From NCBI GenBank assembly GCA_028873595.1, contig JAPPOV010000021.1:1-64000 (forward strand): 64,000 bases of DNA. The letters run 5' to 3'. This DNA is from Gemmatimonadota bacterium. GTDB lineage: Bacteria; Gemmatimonadota; Gemmatimonadetes; Longimicrobiales; Gaopeijiaceae. Of this stretch, positions 44,222-52,981 are shown piece by piece; position 1 is the stretch's first letter; each line of letters starts with the position of its first letter. A program made the position numbers and the translations under genes. Under the pieces are notes generated by a model that searched no databases, was not told the origin of the DNA, and saw nothing but the letters and a program-made list of their open reading frames with translations.

Positions 44222-45106
44222 TCAGTTCCCGGCCGGTCGCTCCTTGCGATCGTCGCGAACCAGCGCGGCGCTGATGCCCTGCGCCGTCAATGCTTCGAGC
44301 AGTTCGACGGCGGCAGCCCGCTCTGCGAAGCGCCCAACACGAACGTGGGTAAACTGACTACCGTCGACCTGAACGAGCCGGACGTCGATGTCCTGTCCGC
44401 GCGCCTCTTCATACAGCGCGACGGCGCGTTCCTCATCGGCGAAGGCGCCGAGTTGGACGAAATAGTTCATGACCGGCTCAGCTACCGATTCTTCTGTCTC
44501 CTCGGGTGAGTCCACGTTCTGTTCGACCGTGATGGAGTCCTGAGCCTTTGACTCAGTCGTGTCGACGTCGGCCACCTCATCCGTCGGCTCGACGGGACGC
44601 GTCGGCGTGTCACCCGGCGGAGGCAACGGACCCGCATCGACGATCCACTCCTGAGCCCGTTCCCACGCATCCGACCTGCGATAGTCACGCTCCAACGTCT
44701 CGAGATATCGACGGGTGTCCGACTCGTCGCCCATGGCCCATGAAGCCTGCGCAAGCCGAAGCACGGCATCCGGGGTGAACTGTCCGCTCGGATACAGCAG
44801 CGCGAGCCGCTGAAAATCCAGCTCGGCCTGAACCGGGTCGACAGTCAGTCGGCCACGTAGCCAGAGGCCCCGTTGCACGTCCCTTCGGGAGGCATCGTCC
44901 CGCTCATTGTCCCACCAGTCCAGAAGGGCCGCGCGTGCCTCTTCCGTGCGACCGAGTCGGGTCATCTGCTCGACGGCTTCGAGCCCGGACTGGGCCGAAA
45001 CGGGCGTGGCGCTCACGCCGAAGTCGATTCCGAACCCGAGCAAACCAAGCGCGAGCGACCCGGCGACTCGCCCGGACCGTAACAACGCGTTACGCCTCTC
45101 GTTCAT
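44222..45106 (-). CDS. Exported TPR/SPOR-domain protein
   Basis: 294 residues. Signal (VAGSLALGLLGFGIDFGVSA), a TPR-like helical region (~30-140), an acidic Pro/Thr/Glu linker (~140-210) and a C-terminal SPOR domain (YFVQLGAFADEERAVALYEEA ... THVRVGRFAERAAAVELL). SPOR domains bind denuded peptidoglycan glycans at division sites, so this is probably an envelope or septum protein. ATG 45106 overlaps the holA stop (ATGA). Confidence 0.85.
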   Translation of the reverse strand: MNERRNALLRSGRVAGSLALGLLGFGIDFGVSATPVSAQSGLEAVEQMTRLGRTEEARAALLDWWDNERDDASRRDVQRGLWLRGRLTVDPVQAELDFQRLALLYPSGQFTPDAVLRLAQASWAMGDESDTRRYLETLERDYRRSDAWERAQEWIVDAGPLPPPGDTPTRPVEPTDEVADVDTTESKAQDSITVEQNVDSPEETEESVAEPVMNYFVQLGAFADEERAVALYEEARGQDIDVRLVQVDGSQFTHVRVGRFAERAAAVELLEALTAQGISAALVRDDRKERPAGN

Positions 45107-46056
45107 GCTGCCTCCGCGCGGACTCGAAGCCCGAGGATCCACGCTTCCAGGAAGTGTTCATCCGTGTGGGGACTCGCCTTCAGGAGCCGATCCACGTCGA
45201 GCAACCCGGCGAGTGCCGAGTCGATCTCGGCTGACGTCCACCGTCGAGCCTGTGTCGCGACACGACCCGCGAGCCACCTCTGGTGCCGCGGCAGAGAGCG
45301 CTCCAATCCGCCCGCGCCTTCCTCCGCGGCGATACCCAGCCGAAGGAACTGTGTTGCCAACCCGATCACGAGCCCAACGCCATTCTCGCCCTGTTGCATC
45401 AGAAGCGGAAGGGTCCTCGCAGCCTCGTCGAACTTCCGATCGCCAACCAGATCGAACCACCGCCAGCGATCCTGCGACGGAAGCTTCGTTCCGGCGGCTG
45501 CTACGTCTTCGATGGTCACCGTGCCCCGGTCGCCCACGAAGTCCGCCAGCTTGCTGAGCTCCTGAGACAGAACCCCGAGGTTCGTCCCGATCGCGACACC
45601 GAGTGCCTGGGCTGCATCCGGAGCGAAGTCGATGCCATGCTCACCCTGGGCACGCTGCATGATCCAGCCGGGCACGTCCGCCTCATTGATCGCTTTGAAC
45701 TCTACAGAACGAGCTGCACGAGCGAGCGTCGAGTAGAACTTCGCCTTCGACCCTGCCGGAACCGTGCAACTCATGATCAGCGCCAGGCCGGGCGGTGGAT
45801 CTCCCGCAATCCGGATGAGTTCCTCTCTGGCGTGCTTCGATGAGGCGAGCCCCTCGACTTCACGGAGAACGACGACACGCCACTCTGCCATCATGGGAGG
45901 AGTGGCGATCACCGAAGCGAGCGTCTCCGTGTCGACCTCGGTGCCCCGAAGGAGATCGAGATTGAAGTCGCGCGTCGCTTCATCCAGATGCGCATCGATC
46001 AGCGCCCGAACGGCCTGGTCCTTCTGGAAGTGATCCGCGCCATGGAGATAGAACAC
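45103..46056 (-). CDS. holA: DNA polymerase III delta subunit
   Basis: 317 residues from a GTG at 46056. FYLHGADHFQKDQAVRALID matches the first strand/P-loop-like region of HolA, LIMSCTVPAGSKAKFYSTL, NLGVLSQELSKLADF and the C-terminal clamp-loader collar follow. It opens the beta clamp within the clamp loader. The GTG leaves only one residue before the first strand; in-frame CTG codons at 46077 or 46095 would give the expected ~15-residue lead (LDAVPALGTTLGG), so the true start may be non-canonical. Coupled to the SPOR gene. Confidence 0.88.
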   Translation of the reverse strand: MFYLHGADHFQKDQAVRALIDAHLDEATRDFNLDLLRGTEVDTETLASVIATPPMMAEWRVVVLREVEGLASSKHAREELIRIAGDPPPGLALIMSCTVPAGSKAKFYSTLARAARSVEFKAINEADVPGWIMQRAQGEHGIDFAPDAAQALGVAIGTNLGVLSQELSKLADFVGDRGTVTIEDVAAAGTKLPSQDRWRWFDLVGDRKFDEAARTLPLLMQQGENGVGLVIGLATQFLRLGIAAEEGAGGLERSLPRHQRWLAGRVATQARRWTSAEIDSALAGLLDVDRLLKASPHTDEHFLEAWILGLRVRAEAA

Positions 46057-46100
46057 GCCACCGAGCGTCGTGCCCAGCGCAGGTACCGCGTCCAGAGCGC

Positions 46101-46658
46101 TCAGCGGTCGAACTGACCGACCCGACGCACGCTCGAGCGCCGTTCGTACCGCTGCGACAGCGGTGAGTAGTCGTAGATGAGCTGGTTGGCCCAGAGCCCT
46201 TCGTCCAGATCGGGCTCGACTTCGGTCGTGCTGAACACATCCGGCGGCGTCACGCTCATCGGTCGAGTCGCGCCACGGCGGGGAGGGCCGTCCACCACGA
46301 GAACCGGCAACTGGACCGCCGGAGCGCGCATGAAGAGCGTCGGCGACCAGGCCACGGCCGTCAGGAGGAGCGCAATGCTCAAGACCGTCATGGCGGATGC
46401 CCCCGAGGCGGCGTGCGCCGTGAGCGCCCGCTCATCATCGACGTGGAAGAGACGGTGCTTGAGCCTCGGCCCGAAGTCGTCTCGGAGTTCTGGCTCGGGC
46501 AACGCCCGCAGAAGCTCAGCTCCGTGCACCAGCACGTTCCGGTACCGCACGCACGTGGAGCAGTGCTCCAGGTGGTTTCCGATCGCGGTCCGCTCGGCCG
46601 GCGGAGACACGCCGTCCAGGTAGTCCGTGAAGCATGCTACGACATCGGAACAGTTCAT
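46101..46658 (-). CDS. Zinc-finger anti-sigma factor (membrane-anchored)
   Basis: 185 residues. The N-terminal zf-HC2 domain has MNCSDVVACF and the H-x3-C-x2-C motif in HLEHCSTCVRY. One transmembrane helix lies at about 90-112 (SAMTVLSIALLLTAVAWSP). The external C-terminal tail has no recognised domain. It would hold the ECF sigma factor encoded just upstream, releasing it on redox or envelope stress. Start ATG 46658 is the only one that places the zinc finger at the N-terminus. Confidence 0.85.
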   Translation of the reverse strand: MNCSDVVACFTDYLDGVSPPAERTAIGNHLEHCSTCVRYRNVLVHGAELLRALPEPELRDDFGPRLKHRLFHVDDERALTAHAASGASAMTVLSIALLLTAVAWSPTLFMRAPAVQLPVLVVDGPPRRGATRPMSVTPPDVFSTTEVEPDLDEGLWANQLIYDYSPLSQRYERRSSVRRVGQFDR

Positions 46659-46754
46659 TCGTATCGGCTCGCCGATCCGGGCCCGGACACCATCGGTCCG
46701 AGAACCACGTTCAGGTGATACTGAGGGCTTCCCGCCGGGTTCCCCACACGAGCG

Positions 46755-46785
46755 AGCCCCCGCCGAGTCTCCCCGGACGGGGGCT
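46755..46785 (-). other. Hairpin between ECF sigma and anti-sigma genes
   Basis: AGCCCCCG pairs with CGGGGGCT around a 15-base loop, in the unusually long (179-base) gap between the sigma factor and its anti-sigma factor. It could attenuate anti-sigma expression or protect the sigma mRNA; no U-run is present. Confidence 0.35.
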
Positions 46786-46837
46786 TCCCCCTCACCCAAC
46801 CCCTGTCGAACCCCGCTCTCCTGGCCGCTGACCTCCG

Positions 46838-47491
46838 TCAGTCGATCATCGGTGCGATGATGTGCGCGAAGTTGTTGCGCGCACGGTTCAATCGACTCTT
46901 CACGGTACCGAGGTTGCAGCCGGTGATGTCGGCAATCTCCTCGTACGTCTTCCCTTCCATTTCTCGGAGAACGAAGACGATCCGATGATGCTCCGGTAGC
47001 TGCTTCACGGCCTCCTCGACCTTCGCCCGGAGATGTCGCTTCCGGAACAGGTCGTCCGGCTTGTACTGCGTGTCTTCCCATTCGAGTGGGCGGTGATCGG
47101 CATCCCAGTGCTTCTTGAGCGTCTGGAACAGGACCAGGGGGTTCCGAGACCGGTTCCTGAGCTCATTCTTCGCCAGATTGCTCGCGATCGTGTAGATCCA
47201 CGTTGAGAACTTCTTCGTCTGATCAAAGCGGTGCAGGTGCCGGTACACCCGCACAAACGTCTCCTGCACGAGGTCCTGCCCTCGCTCCCGGTCCCCGATG
47301 GTCCGGTAGACGAAGTTCAAGAGCCTCTGGTCGTACCGGCGGACGAGCTCGCCGAAGGCCCGGGGGTCGCCATCGAGCGATGCCTGGACAACCTCCGAAT
47401 CGGTCATCTCACCCAGCTTCAGCCGATGCTGGCGAGCCGCGCTCGGTACCACCTGCAGTTCCGTCTTGTCTTTCGCTCTAGCCCTGGCCAC
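46838..47491 (-). CDS. ECF RNA polymerase sigma factor
   Basis: 217 residues. Sigma region 2 (FGELVRRYDQRLLNFVYRTIGDRERGQDLVQETFVRVYRHL...FSTWIYTIASN, shown here in part) and region 4 (LPEHHRIVFVLREMEGKTYEE, ADITGCNLGTVKSRLNRAR) are intact, joined by a ~50-residue linker. The GTG at 47491 has GGAGGTGA seven bases upstream. An anti-sigma gene follows. It directs transcription of a stress regulon that cannot be deduced here. Confidence 0.93.
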   Translation of the reverse strand: MARARAKDKTELQVVPSAARQHRLKLGEMTDSEVVQASLDGDPRAFGELVRRYDQRLLNFVYRTIGDRERGQDLVQETFVRVYRHLHRFDQTKKFSTWIYTIASNLAKNELRNRSRNPLVLFQTLKKHWDADHRPLEWEDTQYKPDDLFRKRHLRAKVEEAVKQLPEHHRIVFVLREMEGKTYEEIADITGCNLGTVKSRLNRARNNFAHIIAPMID

Positions 47492-47558
47492 GCGTCACCT
47501 CCTCATCGCGGCAAACCGCCGTTTCGGCAGATGCACTCCCAGTACGCCCACTGAGTAA

Positions 47559-47574
47559 TGCAGGGGCCGTGCCA
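47559..47574 (-). promoter_or_regulatory. Sigma-54-like promoter upstream of the ECF sigma gene
   Basis: On the minus strand TGGCACGGCCCCTGCA has the GG-N10-GC spacing and the TGGCACG -24 half of the sigma-54 consensus; the -12 half is CTGCA instead of TTGCA. It would start transcription about 55-60 bases before the GTG. No enhancer-binding protein is in the window. Confidence 0.35.
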
Positions 47575-47751
47575 ACCCCGTAATGCCGCTTGTTCCGACG
47601 CCTCTGATCTCGACCGTCCTATCCATGTGACGTCTCAAAGGGACGAAATAGGACAGGATGGCAGCAACCCATACGCGCCAAGCCTCATACATCAGATACG
47701 TAAGGGGTGCGAAGTGGTTGCAGGCGACCTACGAGCGCATTCGGCCGCAGC

Positions 47752-49113
47752 TCAATCCCTCCCCACAACCTCCACCTTGGCCAGGCCGAGATCCTCCAGC
47801 GGCTGCTTGATCGCATCGGCATCCCCGACCACGACGATCTGAGCCTCCGAGGGCCTCATGTGTACGGCAGCAGCCGCGGTCGCAGCCTCGGCCGTTACAG
47901 CTCGCACTTCGTCTCGATAACGGTCGTAGTGGTCGTCGGCCAGACCATAAATGAGGAGTTGGTTGACCCGGGTCGCCACCTGACCGGACGTCTCGAGCTG
48001 GAGGCCGAAGACACCCGCCGCGTAGTCGCGCGCGGCCGCGACCTCTTCTTGCGTCGGGCCGCCATCCGCCATGTGCGCGAGTTCACGCATCGCTTCTCGC
48101 ACGGCTGGTGCGGTCACGTCATTTCCAACAGCCGTCGAAATCTGGAAGGGGCCCGGACTCGAGCGGAAGGTGAATCGGGACCGGACGCCATACGTGAAAC
48201 CGTGCTTCTCCCGCAGGTTGAGATTCAGTCGGCTGGTGAACATTCCGCCCAGGACCATGTTCGCGATCGAGAGCGAGTAGTAGTCCGGCGTCGAACGGAA
48301 TGTCCCAACATGCCCGAGCCGGACTTCGCTCTGAACCGCGCCGGGCCGGTGAACGAGAATGAGCCGCCGCTCGGTCGTCGCAGCCCTCACCTCGAAGTCG
48401 GCGATCTGGACCGGAGCGCCTCTCCAGTCACCGAAGTGCTTCGTCACCATCTCGGCCACTTCGTCGATTTCCACATCGCCGACGACGACCAGCCCACCTT
48501 GCTCAGGGCGGTAGTTTGCTTCGACGTATCCACGCAGTGTATCGCGCGACATCGCCTCAATGGATGCGACCGTACCGTCTACCGCCCGCACGTACGGCAC
48601 ATCCGGTGCGAAGTATGCGGCCCTGGCAGAATCCGTGGCGAGTGCGCCCGGGTCCATCTTCCTCTGCCGGATTGTCGCGAGCTGCTGGTCGAGCGCGCGC
48701 CGGACCTCAGCCTCCGGAAAAGCCGGCTCGCGGACCGCCTCGGCCATGATCGCGAACGCCTCGGGTAGCCGGTCCGCCAGGCAGGAGATCCCGACGGTCG
48801 TGCCTTCCCAACCGGCACTCGCCGAGACACGGGCTCCGATCTTCTCGAGGGATTCCGCGAAGTCCGACCCACTGCGCCTCTTCGTTCCACCCTCGAGTGC
48901 GTCCGCCGTGAGCACGGCCAAGCCCGCTCGATCATGCCCGAGCGCGTCCTCACTCGCCCGCATGAAGAGGCTCACATTCACCATCGGTAGCCGATTCATC
49001 CGCGCAACTCGGAGGTCGAGTCCGTTGGCAAGCTCCTTCCGGTCCACAACCGGGAACGAGAAATCGCGGAGCGCTCCGCTGACGGGTGGGGCCGATCGGT
49101 CGAGTGCACTCAT
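47752..49113 (-). CDS. M16-family peptidase, non-catalytic-type subunit
   Basis: 453 residues. Two M16 repeats; the second has the Arg/Tyr pair region REKHGFTYGVRSRF. The zinc motif HxxEH is absent: the corresponding segment reads HDRAGLAVLTADALEGGT. It is thus the partner subunit of the catalytic M16 chain encoded directly upstream (overlap ATGA at 49110-49113). Pairs of this sort form a heterodimeric clam-shell peptidase for unfolded peptides. No signal peptide, so cytoplasmic. Confidence 0.9.
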   Translation of the reverse strand: MSALDRSAPPVSGALRDFSFPVVDRKELANGLDLRVARMNRLPMVNVSLFMRASEDALGHDRAGLAVLTADALEGGTKRRSGSDFAESLEKIGARVSASAGWEGTTVGISCLADRLPEAFAIMAEAVREPAFPEAEVRRALDQQLATIRQRKMDPGALATDSARAAYFAPDVPYVRAVDGTVASIEAMSRDTLRGYVEANYRPEQGGLVVVGDVEIDEVAEMVTKHFGDWRGAPVQIADFEVRAATTERRLILVHRPGAVQSEVRLGHVGTFRSTPDYYSLSIANMVLGGMFTSRLNLNLREKHGFTYGVRSRFTFRSSPGPFQISTAVGNDVTAPAVREAMRELAHMADGGPTQEEVAAARDYAAGVFGLQLETSGQVATRVNQLLIYGLADDHYDRYRDEVRAVTAEAATAAAAVHMRPSEAQIVVVGDADAIKQPLEDLGLAKVEVVGRD

Positions 49114-50393
49114 CCTGCGTTCTCCGGCACGTAGGTGAGGATCGCCCGGTTGTTCCTCCCCAGCTGCTCGCCCACGAACCCGCGGACATCGTCGAGCGTG
49201 ACAGACCGAAGCCGGTCGAGTTCCCGGTTCAGTCGGCCCGGGTCGTCGAAGTAGAGGTCGAACATCGAGAGCAGGTCCGCGCGCTCGGAGACGCGCTCGA
49301 GCGCCCGCACCAGATCTGTTTCGGTCAAGGAAATCGCCCGATCGATCTCGTCCTGGCGCGCATCGATCAGGCCCTCCAGCTCCCGCGTCATCGCCTGCTC
49401 GAGGTCCGCTGGATCGCTTCCCGGATAGCCCGTACCCCATACCAGCAGCATCGAGGCACCCGTCATGAGCGGATACGCGTACGTTGCCACGCTCTTCGCG
49501 ATCTGCTGCTCTCGCACCAGGTGTCGATAGAATCGCGACGCTCGTCCCATGCCCAAGAGCGCACGCGCGATCTCGGCTGTCGCGAACGCATCGGCGGAGT
49601 AGGGCGGGATCCTGAACCCCATGATCACCCGGGGAAGTGGGACGTCAGACACGACCGTATCCCGCACGGTCGTGCCGATCACGTGCTCGAGCTCCGTGCG
49701 CCCCGGGATCGGAGGCACGTCCCCGCCCGCCGGAATCTCGCCGAAGTAGCGCTCGATCGACGCAAGCGCCTCGGCCGGGTCGATATCACCGGCGACCGTC
49801 AGGACGGCATTATTCGGCACGTAGAAGGTTTCGAAGAACGACGCGACATCGTCGAGTGTGGCGTTCTCGATATCCTCCATCGACCCGATCACCGTGTGGT
49901 GATACGGATGATCCGCCGGGAATACGAGGTGCTGCAGCCGCTCGCTCCAGTCTCCATAAGGCTGGTTATCGTACCGTTGCAGCTTCTCATTCATCACCAC
50001 GTCGCGCTGATTGTCGAGCTTCTCCTGATTCATCGCAGGAAGCATCCAGCCCATTCGGTCCGATTCGAGCCACAAACAAAGATCCAGCTCGTGCGACGGG
50101 ACCGCCTCGAAGTAGTTGGTGCGATCGAACCACGTCGTGGCATTCAACGTGCCACCAACCCGTTCGATCAGTTCGAAGTGGCGGTTCTTCGGCACATGCG
50201 CAGACCCCTGAAACATCATGTGCTCGAACAGGTGCGCGAAGCCGGTCTTTCCCTCCGGTTCGTTTCGTGACCCGACGCCGTACCAGAGGTTGGTCGCCAC
50301 CACGGGCACCGTGCGATCCGGTGCAAGGACGACCTTCAGGCCGTTCTCGAGGCGGTGTCGCTCGAAGTCGATCGAAAGAAGAGTCACAGACAC
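49110..50393 (-). CDS. M16-family zinc peptidase, catalytic subunit
   Basis: 427 residues. HLFEHMMFQGS supplies the inverted zinc motif HxxEH, with the distal Glu in the following helix (NQEKLDNQRDVVMNEKLQ). LENGLKVVLAPDRTVP and VAGDIDPAEALA are typical. GTG at 50393 is preferred (AGGA just upstream; a second GTG at 50387). No signal peptide. It lies 10 bases after the TPR gene. Together with the next gene it forms the peptidase pair. Confidence 0.93.
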   Translation of the reverse strand: MSVTLLSIDFERHRLENGLKVVLAPDRTVPVVATNLWYGVGSRNEPEGKTGFAHLFEHMMFQGSAHVPKNRHFELIERVGGTLNATTWFDRTNYFEAVPSHELDLCLWLESDRMGWMLPAMNQEKLDNQRDVVMNEKLQRYDNQPYGDWSERLQHLVFPADHPYHHTVIGSMEDIENATLDDVASFFETFYVPNNAVLTVAGDIDPAEALASIERYFGEIPAGGDVPPIPGRTELEHVIGTTVRDTVVSDVPLPRVIMGFRIPPYSADAFATAEIARALLGMGRASRFYRHLVREQQIAKSVATYAYPLMTGASMLLVWGTGYPGSDPADLEQAMTRELEGLIDARQDEIDRAISLTETDLVRALERVSERADLLSMFDLYFDDPGRLNRELDRLRSVTLDDVRGFVGEQLGRNNRAILTYVPENAG

Positions 50394-50403
50394 GTGTCCT
50401 GCG

Positions 50404-51243
50404 TCAGGGGCGTTCGCGCAGTCGTGTACGCAGGATGTCCGGTGCAAGGTCCTCCTCGAGCATTTCCCGCGCTGCTTCGTAGCCCGCATCCAACCGGTCC
50501 TCGACGGCCGTCAGAAGGGCCAGATCCGGTTCGGAGGCTCGAATCCGGGCACGTTCGAGCATTTCGTACGCTACGCCATCTCGTCCGACGGCCGCAGCGG
50601 CGAGCGCGGCGACAAGCTGCGCATCCACGTCATCCTCGCGGATGCGGGCCCCGGACATCAGCTCGCCGGCGCCCTCTTCGAAGCGGTCAGCCTCGAGCAA
50701 TTCGAGACCGAATACGATCCGAGCCCAACCATCTTCGGGATCGAGACGTACCGCATCGGCGAGCGCATCGGTCGAACGGTCGTGATTGCCAGCTAGTGCC
50801 CACCCGACACCCAGCTCGTAGGCGATCTGCGGGTCGTCGGGATCGAGATCCCGAGCTGCCGCGAGCTCTTCAACTCCCTTTTCGGTGAACCCCTCGCGGG
50901 CCAGGTAGGCACCGTACATGAGGCGAGTCACCGGGATGTCCGGACCAAGCATCGATGCCGTCCGAAGCGTCTGCTCCGCATCCGGATCATCGAAGTAGGC
51001 GATGCCGTTGCCGGCCGTAGCAAGGACGTACGGATCCTCTGTGCCGAACGAAAGGGCGTACTTGAAACGCTCGTATGCCACGCCACCCATGCCCAGCTCC
51101 TGCTCTGCCACACCGAGCCAGCAGTGGACCGCAGCATCCTCCGAGAAATCCTCGAGGTGATCCCTCAGAAGCTCGGCCGCCGCCTGCCAGTTGCCTTCCT
51201 CACCGAGCCCGAGGGCCTGCTCGAGGAGTTGGTCCCGATCCAT
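50404..51243 (-). CDS. Tetratricopeptide-repeat protein
   Basis: 279 residues, soluble and acidic, composed of about seven TPR-like helix pairs (for example GNWQAAAELLRDHLEDFSED, FTEKGVEELAAARDLDPDDP, HDRSTDALADAVRLDPEDG). A protein-interaction scaffold; partner unknown. The start ATG shares its A with the gpmI stop (TGATG), so translation is coupled. It lies between gpmI and the M16 pair. Confidence 0.88.
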   Translation of the reverse strand: MDRDQLLEQALGLGEEGNWQAAAELLRDHLEDFSEDAAVHCWLGVAEQELGMGGVAYERFKYALSFGTEDPYVLATAGNGIAYFDDPDAEQTLRTASMLGPDIPVTRLMYGAYLAREGFTEKGVEELAAARDLDPDDPQIAYELGVGWALAGNHDRSTDALADAVRLDPEDGWARIVFGLELLEADRFEEGAGELMSGARIREDDVDAQLVAALAAAAVGRDGVAYEMLERARIRASEPDLALLTAVEDRLDAGYEAAREMLEEDLAPDILRTRLRERP

Positions 51244-52793
51244 CAAGCCACCTCGGCGCCGTCGGAATGCGCCACCAGATCACGACCCGTCATCTCGGGC
51301 GGCTGATCAATCTTCATCCACCCCAGCACCGTAGGTGCGATATCGCCAAGACGGCCACCATCCGAGAGTGAGACGTCGGTATCGGCAGGATCGTAAAGGA
51401 TCAGATCGACAGGAGTCGTCGTGTGGGCCGTGTGCACATGCCCGTCCGGATCGATCATCATCTCGCAGTTGCCGTGATCTGCGGTCACGAGTGCAACCCA
51501 CTCCGGGTGGTCGTCTACCGTGGCGAGGATGTCGGCCATGCATGAGTCGACCGCCTCGACCGCCTGTACCGCAGCCGGGATCACACCGGTGTGACCGACC
51601 ATGTCCGGGTTGGCGAAATTGACCAGAATGAAGTCGTAGTCCCCCGTCAGCCCGTCGATCACGGCATCAGCCACACCGCGAGCGCTCATCTCGGGCTGCA
51701 GGTCGTACGTTGCCACCTTCGGGGACGAGATCAGGGCCCGATCCTCCCCCGCCCACGGGGTTTCCTCCCCTCCGTTGAAAAAATACGTCACGTGCGCGTA
51801 CTTCTCGGTTTCGGCCACCTTGAGCTGCCGCTTTCCGAGCGATGCGAGGTACTCTGAGAGCCCCGTGCGGACGTTCTCCGGCGGGAAGGCAACCGTGACC
51901 GGAAGTCCCTCCTCGTACTCGGTCATCGTGATGATCGTGCCGGGTCGCGCCCCGGCACGTTCGAAGCCTTCGAAATGGTCCCGGCAGAGTGCGGCCGTCA
52001 GCTGACGCATCCGGTCGGCACGAAAGTTCATCAGGATCACGACGTCGTCCGCCGACACACCATCCTCGCCTGCCCCGCGAAGTCCTGTCGGCACAACGAA
52101 CTCATCCGTCGTCCCGCTAGCGTAGCTGTCCTGCAGGAAGTCCAGGTCTTCCGCCCATACTTCGGCCTCGCCCGAAACGATCAGATCGTATCCTTTCTTC
52201 GTTCGGTCCCAACGGCGATCGCGATCCATGACCCAGTACCGTCCACAGACCGTCGCGATCGCCCACTGCTCGCTGCGGGAGCACGCCTCGTCGATTTCGG
52301 CCAGATAGCCTGTGCCGCCCGTCGGGGACGTGTCACGTCCGTCGGTGATGCAGTGCACCCGAACCGGCACGTCCTCCGGCAGAAGATCGAAGAGCGCGGT
52401 GACGTGCCGGATATGACTGTGGACCCCGCCGTCAGACACGAGCCCGACCACGTGGATTCTCGAACCGGCATCCCGCACCTGACGGACGAGGCTCTCCAGA
52501 CCGAGTGCCTCCGCGAACTGGCCGGCGGCAATCGCCTGGTCGACCCGTGCGATGTCCTGATAGACGACGCGACCGGCACCTAGGTTCAGGTGACCCACCT
52601 CCGAGTTGCCCATCTGACCTTCGGGCAGGCCGACCGCGCCCCCCGAACAGGCCAGCCGCGTTCGTGGACAGGTGTCGTACAGTCGTCGGAACGTCGGAAC
52701 GGCCGCGAGCTCCACCGCGTTACCCTCGTTCGGTTCGCCTTCGAAATCCGAGTGACCCCAGCCGTCGAGAATGACCAGGAGTACCTTTCGCAT
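51243..52793 (-). CDS. gpmI: 2,3-bisphosphoglycerate-independent phosphoglycerate mutase
   Basis: 516 residues. Alkaline-phosphatase-like metal enzyme: VLLVILDGWG at the N-terminus (metal Asp), GQMGNSEVGHLNLGAGR with the phosphorylated Ser, GLVSDGGVHSH, MNFRADRMRQL, VNFANPDMVGHTG and TADHGNCEMM. It interconverts 3- and 2-phosphoglycerate in glycolysis. The ATG at 52793 fits the conserved N-terminus; a GTG at 52805 is less likely. First gene of the gpmI-TPR-M16-M16 operon. Confidence 0.96.
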   Translation of the reverse strand: MRKVLLVILDGWGHSDFEGEPNEGNAVELAAVPTFRRLYDTCPRTRLACSGGAVGLPEGQMGNSEVGHLNLGAGRVVYQDIARVDQAIAAGQFAEALGLESLVRQVRDAGSRIHVVGLVSDGGVHSHIRHVTALFDLLPEDVPVRVHCITDGRDTSPTGGTGYLAEIDEACSRSEQWAIATVCGRYWVMDRDRRWDRTKKGYDLIVSGEAEVWAEDLDFLQDSYASGTTDEFVVPTGLRGAGEDGVSADDVVILMNFRADRMRQLTAALCRDHFEGFERAGARPGTIITMTEYEEGLPVTVAFPPENVRTGLSEYLASLGKRQLKVAETEKYAHVTYFFNGGEETPWAGEDRALISSPKVATYDLQPEMSARGVADAVIDGLTGDYDFILVNFANPDMVGHTGVIPAAVQAVEAVDSCMADILATVDDHPEWVALVTADHGNCEMMIDPDGHVHTAHTTTPVDLILYDPADTDVSLSDGGRLGDIAPTVLGWMKIDQPPEMTGRDLVAHSDGAEVA

Positions 52794-52894
52794 GGAATAG
52801 CTCACGTGAGGGTGTGCGGCGCATTCAGCTATTCAATGTCGCCAAGAACGACTCCCGACGCATCGTCACCGCCAAGTGGGAGCGCCACCATTTA

Positions 52895-52969
52895 CTTGGC
52901 CCCCACGGCCACCTACGATGGCCCACCTCATGAGGTGGGCGGTCTCGCCCTCCTCGCTTGGCCCCCACG
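52895..52969. promoter_or_regulatory. 20-bp perfect palindrome flanked by 13-bp direct repeats
   Basis: GCCCACCTCATGAGGTGGGC at 52921-52940 is a perfect dyad. The 13-mer CTTGGCCCCCACG occurs at 52895-52907 and again at 52957-52969, on either side. The array sits in the 188-base divergent spacer between gpmI and the aminotransferase gene, ending 13 bases before the latter's start. It could be an operator, or a stem in the leader RNA. Confidence 0.45.
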
Positions 52970-52981
52970 AAGGAGCGGGAC

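Noticed and set aside
47495-47692. 65-codon frame (MYEAWRVW...) ahead of the ECF sigma gene
   Set aside because: No ribosome site, no known family, and it covers the putative promoter. Probably chance.
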